64,000 nt of DNA from Brachionus plicatilis (taxonomy: Eukaryota; Rotifera; Eurotatoria; Ploima; Brachionidae). Positions 44,391-56,136 of this stretch are shown here, one piece after another (position 1 is the first letter of the stretch; each line of letters begins with the position of its first letter). The stretch is from positions 523,742 to 587,741 of the forward strand of contig QEOQ01000122.1 in the NCBI GenBank assembly GCA_010279815.1. The letters are read 5' to 3'. Made by a program: the position numbers and the translations under genes. Under the pieces are notes generated by a model that did no database searches, was not told where the DNA came from, and was given only the letters and a program-made list of their open reading frames with translations.

Positions 44391-47300
44391 ATGAACCCGT
44401 TCTATCCGACCCCGCACCATCACAGTCACTTGTCTCCGTTTGGCGCCAGCCAAGGCCAGCACCACTTCAGCCCGTCACCAATCAATCAGTTTGCCGGACA
44501 AAATCAGTGCCAGGTGTCGGCCAACTCGAGCTCGGTGCTCGCCGCCGCTCAGTTTTATGCACGCTCAAACCAGGACCACCAGTTTCGGCACCGAATGCCT
44601 CCGGCTGCCCCGCCGTCAACTCTCACCTCACCGCCGCCAAACACGGTAAATATTCACTTTACTTTTTTTTTTTTCTCTCTCTCTCTCTCTTTCTCTTTTA
44701 AAACAAATTTTTACATTCACATTGAAAATCGATATCTACAAGTTTAAAATTAATTAGCACTGCTAATCTTCTCGTGTGTACACAAATTCATGCTTTTGTT
44801 TAAGGACTGGTGGTTCGGCTCCGCAAAACCGACTCTTAACCGGTTTCTGGATAAACTGGCTTCTTTTTAAAGTCGTTCTTAAAGAACCTTATCTTAGTTA
44901 TTTGGTTTTTTTCTCGCTTTTTCAAAACTAGAAAAAATAATATTTTCCTCTTTTTTTTTTTGATGATTAAATTTAAAGATAAAAAAAAATTTAAAAAATT
45001 AAGGTATTGTGAAATTCAAATACAAATTGAACAAAATTGTTAATTTTTTTGATAAATCAAAAGTTTATAAATAATATTGAAAATTATGAAATTACTGCAA
45101 CATATTTAGTTGCACTTTTTTTACCTAAAATTTTTTTTCTCTGATGACAAAAAGACAAAAATAAAACATCAATAAGATTTAAATTGATTATTGATTTTAT
45201 TTACAAAAAAAAAGTGCAACAAAGTATAGTGCACTTTTAAGTTGTATTTTTTAAATATTTTTTATAAACTTTAATTTTAATTTATTTAAAAAATGACGAA
45301 TTTTTGTTCAATTTGTATTTGAAATTCAGAAAAGCCAAATATCAAAACTTATCTCCATCAAGTGCTCCTTGTGAACAAAAATTTTCAGCCGCTGGATTAA
45401 CAATCACGATCTATAGAGGTTCTTTTAGTGCCAGAAGTGCTAAAATTTAAACTTGCTTCATAATTGATAAAACTTTAAATGGAACAGTCTTTAAATTTTG
45501 TTTTCTTTGGTCCTTTATGTTAATTCTCTTTATCTGCATTGATTATTTTGGTATAAGCTCACCTCTACTTTGTTAATACCACAGATTCCGAATAAAAGAG
45601 TTTACTCAACATATCTCCTTTTTTACCTTATTAATTAATCTCCAATTAAGTCCCTGAATAGCTCTGGTTAATCTGAATCTAGGTGGATTATTACGTAATG
45701 GTTAATGATACTTATTAATTTATTTAAATTGCCTTGTATATTATATTTTAACTTATTTTACTTTTATCTTATTTATTTTTTCTCTTAATCTGAAGGAGCT
45801 TTAGATCAGCACAGATAAAACAAATAAAATTTTAAAAAAAGTAACTTACCAAGATTTCTAATGTAATGAATTATAAAAGCTCTATTTTATCAACATAGAA
45901 TTATTGATTTTATTTGAATAGATAATTTGATTTTTTATAAAACTAAATGAATAGAAAAAAAATTTAAATTTAAAAAAATTTTATTATTAAAATTGCAAAA
46001 AAATAATTATTTGAAAAGAAAAATGAAAAAAATCAATTTTGAGAAAAAAACTTTTTGGCCTGACAAATCAGCAGTTTGAAATTCTTTAATCAACTTTTCA
46101 TTTACTTTCTCAACTAAAAATAGCTCTAATAGCACTAACGTTACCTAAACGTTACCTTTATCTCCTATTCACTCTTTACACCACTCATGTTTCTTATAAA
46201 ATTAAAATGCTTATTTGGATTTTTTTCTCGATTTTTTTTGGTTCAAAAACTTTGTAGAATAAATTTTTTTAAATTAAACTTGAATTTATAAATTTATTAA
46301 GTAGATCAAAAAATTTTTTTTATTATTTTTGTGTTTACTTAAAAATTCAAATGAAAAAAGAAAACTGTTAAATTTTAAAATTTATTAAAAAAATAAAAAA
46401 AATAAAAAAAAATTTAATTTTTTGAGTCAAGAAATCAATTAAAAAACCGGCTTTGAAAAAATGTTCCAGAACCTTTTTCAAACCGATTTCACGGAACCGT
46501 TCTACCAAGCCTATTTATAATGCACTTTTCTTAAACTCTTCGAAGAAAAAATAAAATTTAAATTTATATCAGGTCTACCACTTAATTTAATTATTTTTTT
46601 ATTTTTGTTCTAATACCTAGTGGAAAAGTAATTGTTTCATGGACAACTTTAAATTTGAGCCGGCGCCAGCCAACTTGTTCCCGGGCATCGAGGACTCGTT
46701 CTTGGCGCGCGCCGAGGCCGCAGTGGCCGCCGCCAAACACGACAACCTGTACCACCCATTGCCGAACCGCATCTCGTTCGAGAACTCGAACGAGAGCGAG
46801 CGTGCCTCGTCCACCTCCTCTCTGTATCATCACCAAAGCAGCAGCGGCGGAAGCGGCGGCGGCAACTTTGCCGAGGCTAACAGCAACGCGTTCTACAACG
46901 CGTTCTACGCCTCGCACCAATCCTCCGGCAATCAGATAACACAGCACGCTTCGGCAGCCATAGCGGCAGCGGCGGCCGCCGCAGCGTCCATCCACCAAAG
47001 TGACCTTGACATCGATCCGCGCGAACTCGAAAACTTTGCCGAAAAGTTCAAGCAGCGGAGGATCAAGCTGGGGGTGACACAGGCGGACGTGGGTCAGCAG
47101 CTGAGCAAGCTCAAGTTGCCCGGCGTCGGCAGTCTGAGCCAGTCGACCATTTGCCGCTTCGAGTCGCTCACTCTCAGCCACAACAACATGATCGCGCTGA
47201 AGCCCGTGCTGCACGCTTGGCTCGAGCAGGCCGAGATCGACGCCAGGAGCAGCAGAAAAAAGTCAGAGGAAGTGCAGAGTGTGCAGAGTGTGCAGGGTGG

Positions 47301-47553
47301 TGGCGCGATGATGGGCCACGCGAGTCATCATAGGGAGGTGGCGAGTGAGCGCAAGAGGAAGCGGACGTCGATAGCCGCGCCCGAGAAAAGGTCTCTCGAG
47401 GCCTATTTTTCGGTGCAGCCAAGACCCTCCGGTGAGAAGATAGCGCAGATTGCCGAAAAGTTGGAGCTGAAAAAAAATGTGGTCAGGGTGTGGTTTTGCA
47501 ATCAGAGACAAAAGCAGAAGAGGATGAAGTTTGCGGCCATTCAAAGCCGATAG
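44391..47553 (+). CDS. POU4: POU class 4 homeodomain transcription factor (Brn3/acj6/unc-86 type)
   Basis: Exons 44391-44645 and 46621-47553 join at phase 0 across an intron of 1975 bp (gtaaat...ctag), giving 395 residues. The first exon is His/Ser/Pro-rich (MNPFYPTPHHHSHLSPFGAS). The second begins with the class-4 POU-IV box region (LFPGIEDSFLARAEAA), then a Gly/Ser and poly-Ala stretch, the POU-specific domain (from DPRELENFAEKFKQRR to LHAWLEQAE) and the POU homeodomain (KRKRTSIAAPEKRSLEAYF through VWFCNQRQKQKRMKF). These sequences are diagnostic of POU4. It acts in the nucleus, specifying sensory and other neurons in animals. The second exon looks about 55-60% GC, unlike the other genes here. 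A MITE lies in the intron. Confidence 0.96.
45009..45329. mobile_element. MITE in POU4 intron
   Basis: TGAAATTCAAATACAAATTG at the left is mirrored at the right, with a second inverted pair (GTTGCACTTTTTTT / AAAAAAAGTGCAAC) inside at about 45110 and 45210. No clear target duplication is visible. Confidence 0.7.
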
Positions 47554-48104
47554 ATGATGGCCTAAGAGTGGTGAAGCAGTCATATCAAGTCGAGTCATTC
47601 CATTTACATGTAAAGAAAAAAGCTCTCGTTTTTGTTCAGCAATCAAATTTCAATACGTGATTTAGATTTGTTTAAGAGAGAAAATTTTCAATTAATTGTC
47701 AATAGTGCTTTCAAATTTTCCTAAAATAACAAAAATCAAGCAATTTAAGAACAACACACAATGCGAGCTTTTTTTTTCGCTCTCTCTCTCTCTCTATTGA
47801 GAATTAGTAATTAACGTCATTTATATATGGATAAACTTTTTTATTTATTTTTTTCTCTATTTTTTTTAAATTATTTTTCTACTAATTCGCCGTTTTAAAT
47901 TTTGTACAGATTTTTCCTGAATAAATATTTTTGACACACACACACGAACAAGAACAGATGTTGATTTTTAATTTTGTTTTTTTCTTCAATGCGAAACAAA
48001 GTCTTGTTACGAACTTTGTTTCCGCAATCGATTTTTTTTCAAGTCCATAGTCCACCAGAAAAGAAAAACACCAGTACATGTTTACTTTGGCTAAGAAAAC
48101 TAGC
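47554..48104 (+). other. Probable POU4 3' UTR and AT-rich spacer
   Basis: CT-microsatellite at 47780-47797 and AT-rich sequence. No coding exon. Confidence 0.4.
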
Positions 48105-48112
48105 TCATGAGC

Positions 48113-48537
48113 GGGTCTAGTGGAAAATGTGAACAATTGTTCATAAAAAAATGTGACCATGAGTATCAAGTCCAAAATGTGAACATTTTGTTCACATAAT
48201 CTCTGGTCACATATTTGGTGACCATAAGCTGGTCACAAAAAAAAAAAATGTTCACCAAATTTTAGATTAAAAAAATAAAAATTAAATAATTTAAAAAAGA
48301 CAAAAATTGGGATTTATCTTTTTTTTTTTCATTTGAATTTAAAATTAAACTTTTCTAAAATTAATGTTCACAAAAAATAAAAACTGGTCACGAAAAATTT
48401 TTCTAATTTTTTTATTTATCTATTTTGGTCACCAAATATGTGACCAGAGATTATGTGAACAAAATGTTCACATTTTGGACTTGATACTCATGGTCACATT
48501 TTTTTATGAACAATTGTTCAGATTTTCCACTAGACCC
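48113..48537. mobile_element. Palindromic MITE with GGTCAC/GTTCAC motifs, 8-bp target duplication
   Basis: GGGTCTAGTGGAAAAT at the left end is mirrored at the right as CCACTAGACCC. TCATGAGC is duplicated outside (48105-48112, 48538-48545). Both arms share long complementary stretches with repeated GTGACC and GTTCAC motifs. Probably hAT-like from the 8-bp duplication. Confidence 0.9.
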
Positions 48538-49133
48538 TCATGAGCTTCTCAATTAAAAATGATGGGATTTGGTAATGAACTAACGGAAAGCTTTTTACCA
48601 CTGATTTAAAAAAAGAAAAAATACCGATTTGTCCTGGATCAAAATTGTAAAATTCTTTAATATAAATAAAAAAATAAATGGGGCTATTAAATAAAAAAAA
48701 AATATTTGATTCGGCTTCACAATATATGGTTTCTAAAAAATTATATAATTAAAAAAAATTAAAAAATTATTTTGTTTTTGTTGTGATCCAGTCAGAATCA
48801 TGCTCACTTTCTTTATATTTTGTGCGCTCTAGTCCTTTATCATAAAGATCATCTTTTAACTTTTATTTTCTATTTTTCTGCATAACCCACATTTAGCTAC
48901 TATATAATACTTTTTTGTTATAACTTTGGATTCCAATAAACGTTTTTAAAATAAGCTTGTTTATTCTTTTATTGATTGAAGCCCAGAACCACTAGAAGCC
49001 CTCATGGTTTGGATTTCAACATTTATATCACCACTCTGGTCTCTTACGGTCTTATAATTTCGATGGCTGTTATTTCATCACCGGAATAAAAAGCCATGAA
49101 TTATTCAAGTATCATCATCTTTTACGTCATCAA

Positions 49134-49205
49134 TGATTATTATTATTATTTATTAGTTTAAAGCCCCATAGGCAAAATTACAAAGAATTACATTAAATTC
49201 GAGTT
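49134..49205 (-). repeat. LINE 3'-end fragment with ATT-rich tail
   Basis: On the minus strand, TATGGGGCTTTAAACTAATA leads into an AAT tandem (49134-49160), as at non-LTR 3' ends. Confidence 0.55.
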
Positions 49206-49242
49206 AAATTAAAAAAAAAGAAAGAAAATTGCACCAGTGTTA

Positions 49243-50230
49243 CTAAGTAAAAAAGTTTACTCTCAAAAGATCATTTAAAATTTTATAAAAATAAAAGTAA
49301 TCCAATTTTTGTTTCAATTTGATTTTTATTTGCGAGCACACAAACTTAACCGAGTCAACCAAGCCAAGATTTTTATCTAAAAATATATGATCAATTATGA
49401 CTATTGAAGTCTTTGTGCTATATTCCATCGAATCAAAGTGTATCTTTTTCTCTAGGTTCTTGAGCTGTTTGCAATATGAAGTATTTTTTTGTTCAAAAGT
49501 CGAGTAATCCGAATGTAAAAATAATAGTAACTCCCAACAGATTTTACTGTTTTTAACTCTTATCCGTTCAAAATAGAAAAAATAACGTTATCGGCCAAAA
49601 TGGGTCATTTTTGACCCGAAAAAAAATTCCAATTTTTAAATAAATATTTTTAAACAATAAGAACTTAGTTTTTATAGACCCAGGCATGAACCGTTAATTT
49701 TAATTGATTTATCAAGGAATAAGCTTATTCTAGCCGTTTTAATTCAACTTAGCGAAGTTAAAAATAAGATCATTTATCGGTATTTTCTCATTTTTTAAAA
49801 AAGTTACACTGAATAAAACAATTAAAGTAATATCAGTTTTCGGTATTTTTAATTTTTAAAGGGAAAGACAATCAATTAACAATCGAAATCAATTAAGTTG
49901 AATGAAAAGTTTTTTTATTTATAGAAAAAATTCTATGTAATTTTGCTTGGGTCATTTTTGACCCATTTTGGCCGATAACCGAATATTGGGCCATTTTTGA
50001 CCCAATTTTGGACGGATAAGAGTTAAGCTGTTTCATAAAAAATATCTTGTGTTTCATATAAAGTTGTTCTACCGTTTCAAGACGTAGAGCCTCTAACATC
50101 GGTCTGAACCTGGCATATTTCTTTATGTCAAACATTCTCTTAATTACTAAATTTTGCCTGATATCACTGATATCAGGCAAGTTTAGTTTCACCTACAAAT
50201 ACCAGGTCTAAGTGGTATCGAAAAATCGAT
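49243..50230 (-). pseudogene. LINE C-terminal fragment split by a piggyBac-type MITE
   Basis: The minus strand has an open frame in two parts: 50027-50192 (KLNLPDISDIRQN, LYMKHKIFFMKQL) and 49243-49552. The frame is continuous if the element at 49557-50022 and one TTAA are removed. The content and position before a LINE 3'-end fragment (49134) suggest the domain after RT of a non-LTR element. Upstream of 50192 a stop and frameshift break it. Confidence 0.55.
49557..50022. mobile_element. piggyBac-type MITE with TTAA target sites
   Basis: TTAA at 49553-49556 and 50023-50026. Terminal repeats CTCTTATCCG / CGGATAAGAG, and internal inverted GGGTCATTTTTGACCC motifs on each side. The ends differ from those of the 18780 and 28566 elements, so it is a separate family. 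Confidence 0.85.
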
Positions 50231-50654
50231 TGATGAATTTTTGATTGAGAATAAAATGCTAAGATGCCTGTGAAAGACACCGATCATATGTGACGTAATC
50301 CCAGCTTAGAATTAAATTTTAATTTTGACTCATTATCAAAAAAAAATTTTTTGGATCTTACTTTTCAATAGAATCTTAAAAGAATTAAATTGATTGTTAA
50401 ATTAATTGATTAATTTTAATTTCTTCAATTTTTTCAATAAATTTATTATTTAATACTTCCCGATAAATAAGCTTTATTAATTAATTAATCTAGATTATCA
50501 GACCTTAGTTTAAGATAAAGTTTTAAAGCTCCTTATTATAGCTTTTTTAAAAAACTTTTTCATTTTTAAGTTTCAAGGTTAAACAAAAGGCTCCTTTCCA
50601 TATAATATTGATTAAAACTTCATTTACAGTGATGATTTGATACTAGTGTTTTTA

Positions 50655-51860
50655 CCAAATTTTACGTAAATTTACGTAATTTTTCGTAAAATTACACATG
50701 TAAAAAAATGTTAATTTACGAAAAATTTCGAAAAAACTCGTAAAAAGAAAAATGCCAAAAAATGCCGTTTTTTAGGCCATTTTTAAGTTTTTTTAGTAAA
50801 TTTTACAAAATCAAAAAAATTTTGAGAAAAAAAATTTTTACAGATTTTTACGTAAATTTACGTAAAGACCGAACTTTTAAAAGATAAATTTCAGTAAAAA
50901 TTTGTAAAAAAATTAAAAATTCAAGCAAATTATTTAATAAGACTATTAAACTATTATTCATTATATTTTATTATTTTTCATTAAACTTTCTATATTTTCT
51001 TTTTCTCTAATATGAATTAATAAATATTTCAAAGTAAACATTAAAACAATATGTGAAAGATTTTTGAATATTAGCTTTTCTTTACTTATTAATTTGGTAA
51101 TTTAAATAAAAAAATTGATTCAAAAAAACTTTTATTTTTATTTTTGAAATTTAATAATGAATTAATCTATAATTTTTTAGCTTTTAAAACCCAACGATTC
51201 GTTTTTAATGAATTTCTCACATTCTCAAAAGCTTTTTTGAACAAGCTGATAATTTAATTGTTTTAAGGCTAAATCTCCACCAAAATCACCGGATTTAAAC
51301 CCAATTGAAATGGTTTGGAACGAGCTTAAAACATTTATTTTTGCACAAGAGGAAAAAAATGAAGATGATGTGATCGATTCTATTTTTAAGTTTCAAAAAA
51401 TTTTGACAGCTGAAAATTGTAAAAAATACACTTAAAAAAGGTATTAAAAAAATTTGACGATTTAAAATAAATTTTCTGAAAGGAATTTTTCTTAAGGTGA
51501 TTCCAGTCGTAATCGAAAATAATCGTGATTGGTCTAATCATTAAGCTAGTTTTTAAAAATAAAGCATTTAAAAAAATTTGATTGAATTTTTAATTTTTTT
51601 TACAAATTTTTACACATTTTTACCAATTTTTACTGAAATTTACCTCTTCAAAGTTTGGTCTTTACGTAAATTTACGTAAAAATCTGTAAAATTTTTTTGA
51701 TTTTGTTCAATTTACTAAAAAACGGCATTTTTTGGCATTATTCTTTTTACGAGTGTTTTCGAAATTTTTCGTAAATTAACATTTTTTTACATGTGTAATT
51801 TTACGAAAAATTACGTAAACCAAATTTTTACCAAATTTTACGTAAATTTACGAAAATTTA
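50655..51860. mobile_element. Tc1/mariner-type element with long inverted repeats
   Basis: Arms of about 200 bases (about 50668-50880 and 51640-51835) are inverted and full of TTTACGTAAATTTACG motifs. Between them lies the end of a DDE transposase. The exact termini are blurred because the motif repeats. Confidence 0.82.
51267..51435 (+). pseudogene. Tc1/mariner transposase C-terminal fragment
   Basis: The plus strand reads SPPKSPDLNPIEMVWNELK, the segment with the last acidic catalytic residue of IS630/Tc1/mariner transposases, then a helix and a stop. The first two catalytic Asp residues are absent, so the element is non-autonomous. Confidence 0.75.
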
Positions 51861-51899
51861 TCCCTAAAAATAATTTTTTTAATTATTATTGATATTAGT

Positions 51900-51960
51900 A
51901 ACCTCAGTTGTTTTATTACTCGGTGGATCTTATCCCTAAGCTATAGTAGAAAAGGTACTG
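51900..51960 (-). repeat. LINE 3'-end fragment
   Basis: On the minus strand, GATAAGATCCACCGAG resembles the 3' region of the plus-strand LINE near 31990-32010 (GATAAGATCCACGCAG). Confidence 0.5.
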
Positions 51961-53450
51961 AAACTTTGACTTGAATAAAAATATAATAATTACATTTGGT
52001 TTTGATACCTTTATCTATTAAAAAGTAATGGTAAAAAAAACTTAAAAGGATCATTTTTTGACTTATTTAAAATTTGGTTTAAAATTGGAGCCTTTTTGTA
52101 ATAGCTTTTGATCTAAGAGTCACAATTATTTATATACTACTAGCATTTTTCTTTTTTCTATTTATGTAAAAGCAAAATTTATTTATTTGTTTATCTATAA
52201 AATCATATAATTTTATTTTAATACCTCTTTTTAAATCAAGTATTTTTTTTTAATTTCAACATTTGGAAAAGGTGTAACAATTTAAAATATGGAACTTGCA
52301 ATAATTTGTGGTCTCTTTTGATATTTTAATTCTTAATGTTCATAAAATTACAACTCCTTTTAAGATGGTTAATTTATCAAATAAATAAATATAAATTGCG
52401 TTAATTTTTTACTTCTAAAATTTTAATTCAAATTTTTATTTTATTTATTTAGTAGTTGAAGGAGTAGTTGTTTATACTGCAACTTAGAGGTTATCTAATC
52501 TCAAAAAAGCTGTAGCAGTCGCTTCTTTTTGTTTCGACATCCAAAAATGAAAAAAAATAAAAAAGGGAAAAATGTAAATAATTTTGCACATTCATATTTT
52601 CTGATATTTTTGTGCAATGTTAAGAAAATTTTTATTTTGGATTTTCATTAGGTTTTTTTTTAATTTTCTGAAATATTGAAAATAAATATTAGATAAAAAA
52701 TGAAAATATAAAATCGTAAAATTATTTACATTCTACCTTGAAAAATTTAAAATCTAATTTACAATTACAAATCGTTTTTGCAAGTAAAATATTCTAAATT
52801 TTGAATATCTTTATCTTTTTTTTCTTGCTAAAAGTTATAAGTAGTTTTTTTTTGTTGCCAGGTATTTCGAGGCACATTTTTAATTGAAATACTTAATGCA
52901 ATGTCGTTCTTTGCTAGATTTCCAGATTTTTTTTATAATTGTTTTTTTTTTTTAAATGAAAATCGAATTATCTATAATACAGCTAAAAGTATTATTCGAA
53001 TTTTTGGTAACAAATTTGAAACCCTTGATAATACAGATATTTTTTAAATTTAAAAGATGAAAATCGAATTGAAGTTTTTTGTTGAATTTAACTTTTGATT
53101 TTCACTAATTTTTAAATTTTCAACGCCAATAATTTTGATATTTCTCTTAATAAAAGTTTTGTATAAAATTTAAAGAAACATGGTTCAATAGTTAATATTT
53201 TAGAACTCAAATTATTAGATCAATTAATATTTTTTTTTAATTAATCAAAATTCAAAAAATTTTTAACAAGATAATCAGAAAGAGCATCAAGCGATTAAAA
53301 TATGTGTAAAAGGCATTTAACTTTTTTGTGTAATTATTTAAAAAAATCCAAATCTTTTTAATGCTTTTTGAACCCAAAATCCTTAAGAAAAAGGTTAAAT
53401 TGAAAAAAAAATTGTCAAAATTTTTAATACTGTAGCGATGCCTCCCTTCA
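51961..53450. other. AT-rich spacer, no gene seen
   Basis: No coding exon or element boundary recognised. Confidence 0.45.
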
Positions 53451-53454
53451 GTGC

Positions 53455-53915
53455 CTCATTGCAATTCTTGGCTCTTCTCTGAGATTACACTCGAAAACTC
53501 GTTCACATTGGATCTTGTCGGGATCGACTTAGACCTGCTCGAAGCCCCTCCAATCTTTCAGGTCATTCGACTTTGATAGTGCTTGCTCTTGTACCTAGTT
53601 TTCTTAAAAGTGACCACTCTATTGTCCAAGTTAGTTAACTTTATTCTTCGCTGGTATTTCACTTTGTCCCTATCTAAATTAAGGACCTCAAGTACCTCAT
53701 TGACTCTCTCTTTGTTGGTGTCTTCACTTTCGGAATACCCGGCGCCAGAGATAACGCCATTACCATTTCATTAATTTGATCCTTTTGAGCCTTCACGATG
53801 CATACTAACGCCATAAAATACTTGTACATTTTCTTTAAATTATTCATGCTTTGTCCTGGGAAGAATGGCCAGTCCTCTAGTAGAGATGCTATGTCCATTT
53901 CAGACTTATTTTAAA
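53455..53915 (-). pseudogene. LINE ORF1-like relic
   Basis: The minus strand, with one frameshift near 53690-53720, gives a helical N-terminal stretch (MDIASLLEDWPFFPGQ, then AQKDQINEMVMAL) and then VNEVLEVLNLDRDKVKYQRR. The helix followed by a basic nucleic-acid-binding region resembles ORF1 proteins of non-LTR elements. Its GC content is above the surroundings. Confidence 0.5.
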
Positions 53916-54320
53916 GTCACAAGTCAAGTCAAGTCAGGAATTTTAAATATTTTTTTTAAAAAGTCCGAAAATCATCAATTTTTTTATAAATAAGTCATAA
54001 AATTCAGACTTAAAATTTTGTGACTTAAAAAAAGTCTGGTAGAATTTTAGCAAAAATTGTGAAAATTTACTTTTGAATTATACGTGTGAAACCTTCAACT
54101 AGAATTTATTTTCCGGACCTGTAAGGATCTGGTGGTTTGCGGTTATAGCATGAAATAATAAGGAAAAAATTAAATAATAACTTTATTTACAATAACTGGC
54201 AACTTCTAGTTCAAACAAATAATAAAGAAAAAAATAAAAAGGGAAAAGAAAAAGAGAACAAATTAAAATTCTAAATTCAAATCCAAAGTACTAATTCTTT
54301 ACCAAATCAAAATGCTTTGA

Positions 54321-54656
54321 TTAGTCAAAATCAAACATACAACAATACAAATCAGAACATAGGATACAAAATATTGCATCAGTCGAGAATGATATTTTTG
54401 AATTGGAATTTGATTTTTGATAAATTTTATTACAAATACAGCATTTAAATAAATGACTTGAATTTAAAAATTGCTCAGAGTGCCTAATGCATTTATAAAC
54501 AAGCTTGGAGCTATTTATAAAAATTGAACCACAAATAAAACATGAATTTTTGTTGGAGCTGCTTTCACTCAAATCTCCAATTTTGTATGAACAATGCAGG
54601 CACATTTTTAAATTGTTACTAGTTGACTTGTTTGCTAAAAATTTGCATCTAAGATC
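54321..54656 (-). CDS. Hypothetical Cys-rich protein or terminal exon
   Basis: The minus-strand frame is open from a possible splice acceptor (CAAATAG, exon from 54656) to a stop at 54321, 111 residues. There is an in-frame ATG at 54605. It carries four CxxC pairs (CLHC, CFIC, CCIC, CILC) and a CIRH, a zinc-ribbon or RING-like pattern. It lacks enough spacing information to name a domain. No upstream exon was found, so it could be a last exon, a stand-alone small protein or a transposon remnant. Confidence 0.35.
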   Translation of the reverse strand, partial: DLRCKFLANKSTSNNLKMCLHCSYKIGDLSESSSNKNSCFICGSIFINSSKLVYKCIRHSEQFLNSSHLFKCCICNKIYQKSNSNSKISFSTDAIFCILCSDLYCCMFDFD

Positions 54657-54999
54657 CTATTTGAAATTAAATTTATTTTATATATTTTTTTTTTATAATT
54701 GAGAATAACGAGCATATATTGAGAAGATACAAACTTGTAAACAAATAATTCCTGGTGTAAAATTAATAAAAACTTAATTTAATTTTTTAAAAAATCTGCA
54801 GGCACATAGAATAAAAAAGTTTGTCAATAATTGCTAAAAAATCCTTTTCAAATTCTTATGAGACAGCACTGCATCAAAATTATACTCACTTACTGTGGTT
54901 TTGTCAAATTCAGTACAAAAGAACAGAACAAAATAATTAAAGCTTTTTTCTTAAGGTAATAATTTGCATGAACGTGATCACATTAACAAAATTTCATCA

Positions 55000-55338
55000 C
55001 AGTGCTGCTACGAAACATAGTTCTGAGGAAAAATTACGTAATTTTACGTAAATTTACAAAAAATTAATTTCAATTTGAAATACAAATTGAAATTATGATC
55101 CCATTATATTTTCATCCTGAAAAAAAGAAATATTTTGACTTCACAAAGCATCAAAAATTAATTTACCAAATTTTACGTAAATTTTCAAAATCAATTGAAT
55201 TAAAAATTTTACATCATAAATAATTGCATCAACTGTATAAGTTTTCATTTCCAGCCCTTTTGGGCTCAACGAAATTTTACATAAATTACGGTAAAATTAC
55301 CTTATTTTATCTCAGAACCATGTATCGTAGCAACACTG
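55000..55338. mobile_element. MITE, Tc1/mariner-like termini
   Basis: CAGTGCTGCTACGAAACAT at the left is mirrored at the right (ATGTATCGTAGCAACACTG), with TA directly after the right end. Internal ACGTAAATTT motifs are shared with the element at 50655. Confidence 0.8.
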
Positions 55339-55635
55339 TAACTAAAATCACTATAAAAATGATAAAATAGTTTTTTTTTAAAAATTAAATATCAAATTTT
55401 AAACATTTTAAATTTTGAAAAAAAAATTCTTTTTTTTCCTAATTGATCTTTAATTGATTCTTCTAAAATCGTAATTTGAAAATTTTAAAAAAAGTTGTGT
55501 TTTAAAAGGGGATTTTAAATTTATTTCCCATTAATTATTTTCAAGCAAACGCTTTAAAATGATAATTTCAAGTCAAGTCACCGACTCTAAAATTACTTTT
55601 ATTACTAACTTTTGCGCAAGTCTCTTAAAAAAATA

Positions 55636-56136
55636 CAGTGGTGATTTCATAACAGTATTTTACGAAAAATTAAGTAAAATACCGTAAATTAACCAAATTT
55701 TACCACATTTTTCGTAAATTAACGTAAAATCTGAAAAGTGAAAAAGAAGTATTTTACGAAAAATTACATAAATTTTCAGGATTTTGAGATAATTTTGGTA
55801 AAATTAAAAACGGCCAATTCAAAATTCAAAATTTTTTGAAAAAATGTCTCTTTTTTTCCAAAAGTCGAAAATTTAAGACAGTTTTTTTTTTCATAAATTG
55901 GTCAAAAAAATAGTTATTTTTAAATTGTTAAAAAAAAGCTTTCTTAAATTTTCGATTTTTGGAAAATAAGAGACATTTTTTCAAAAAAAATTTTGAATTT
56001 TGAATTGGCCGTTTTTAATTTTACCAATATTATCTCAAAATCCTGAAAATTTACGTAATTTTTCGTAAAATACTTCTTTTTCACTTTTCGGATTTTACGC
56101 TAATTTACGTAAAATACTGTTATCAAATCACCACTG
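55636..56136. mobile_element. Palindromic MITE with TA target duplication
   Basis: The ends are CAGTGGTGATTTCATAACAG and its near-perfect mirror, flanked by TA (55634-55635, 56137-56138). The arms are reverse complements almost to the middle (about 55880-55920). Tc1/mariner-derived by its TA target and its ACGAAAAATTACGT motifs. Confidence 0.9.

Noticed and set aside
46591..47646. Several long antisense and off-frame ORFs
   Set aside because: They are shadows of the GC-rich POU4 exon, where stop codons are rare in all frames.
47882..48175. 97-codon minus-strand ORF with Cys residues
   Set aside because: It overlaps a MITE arm and a microsatellite. The Cys run comes from a TG-repeat.
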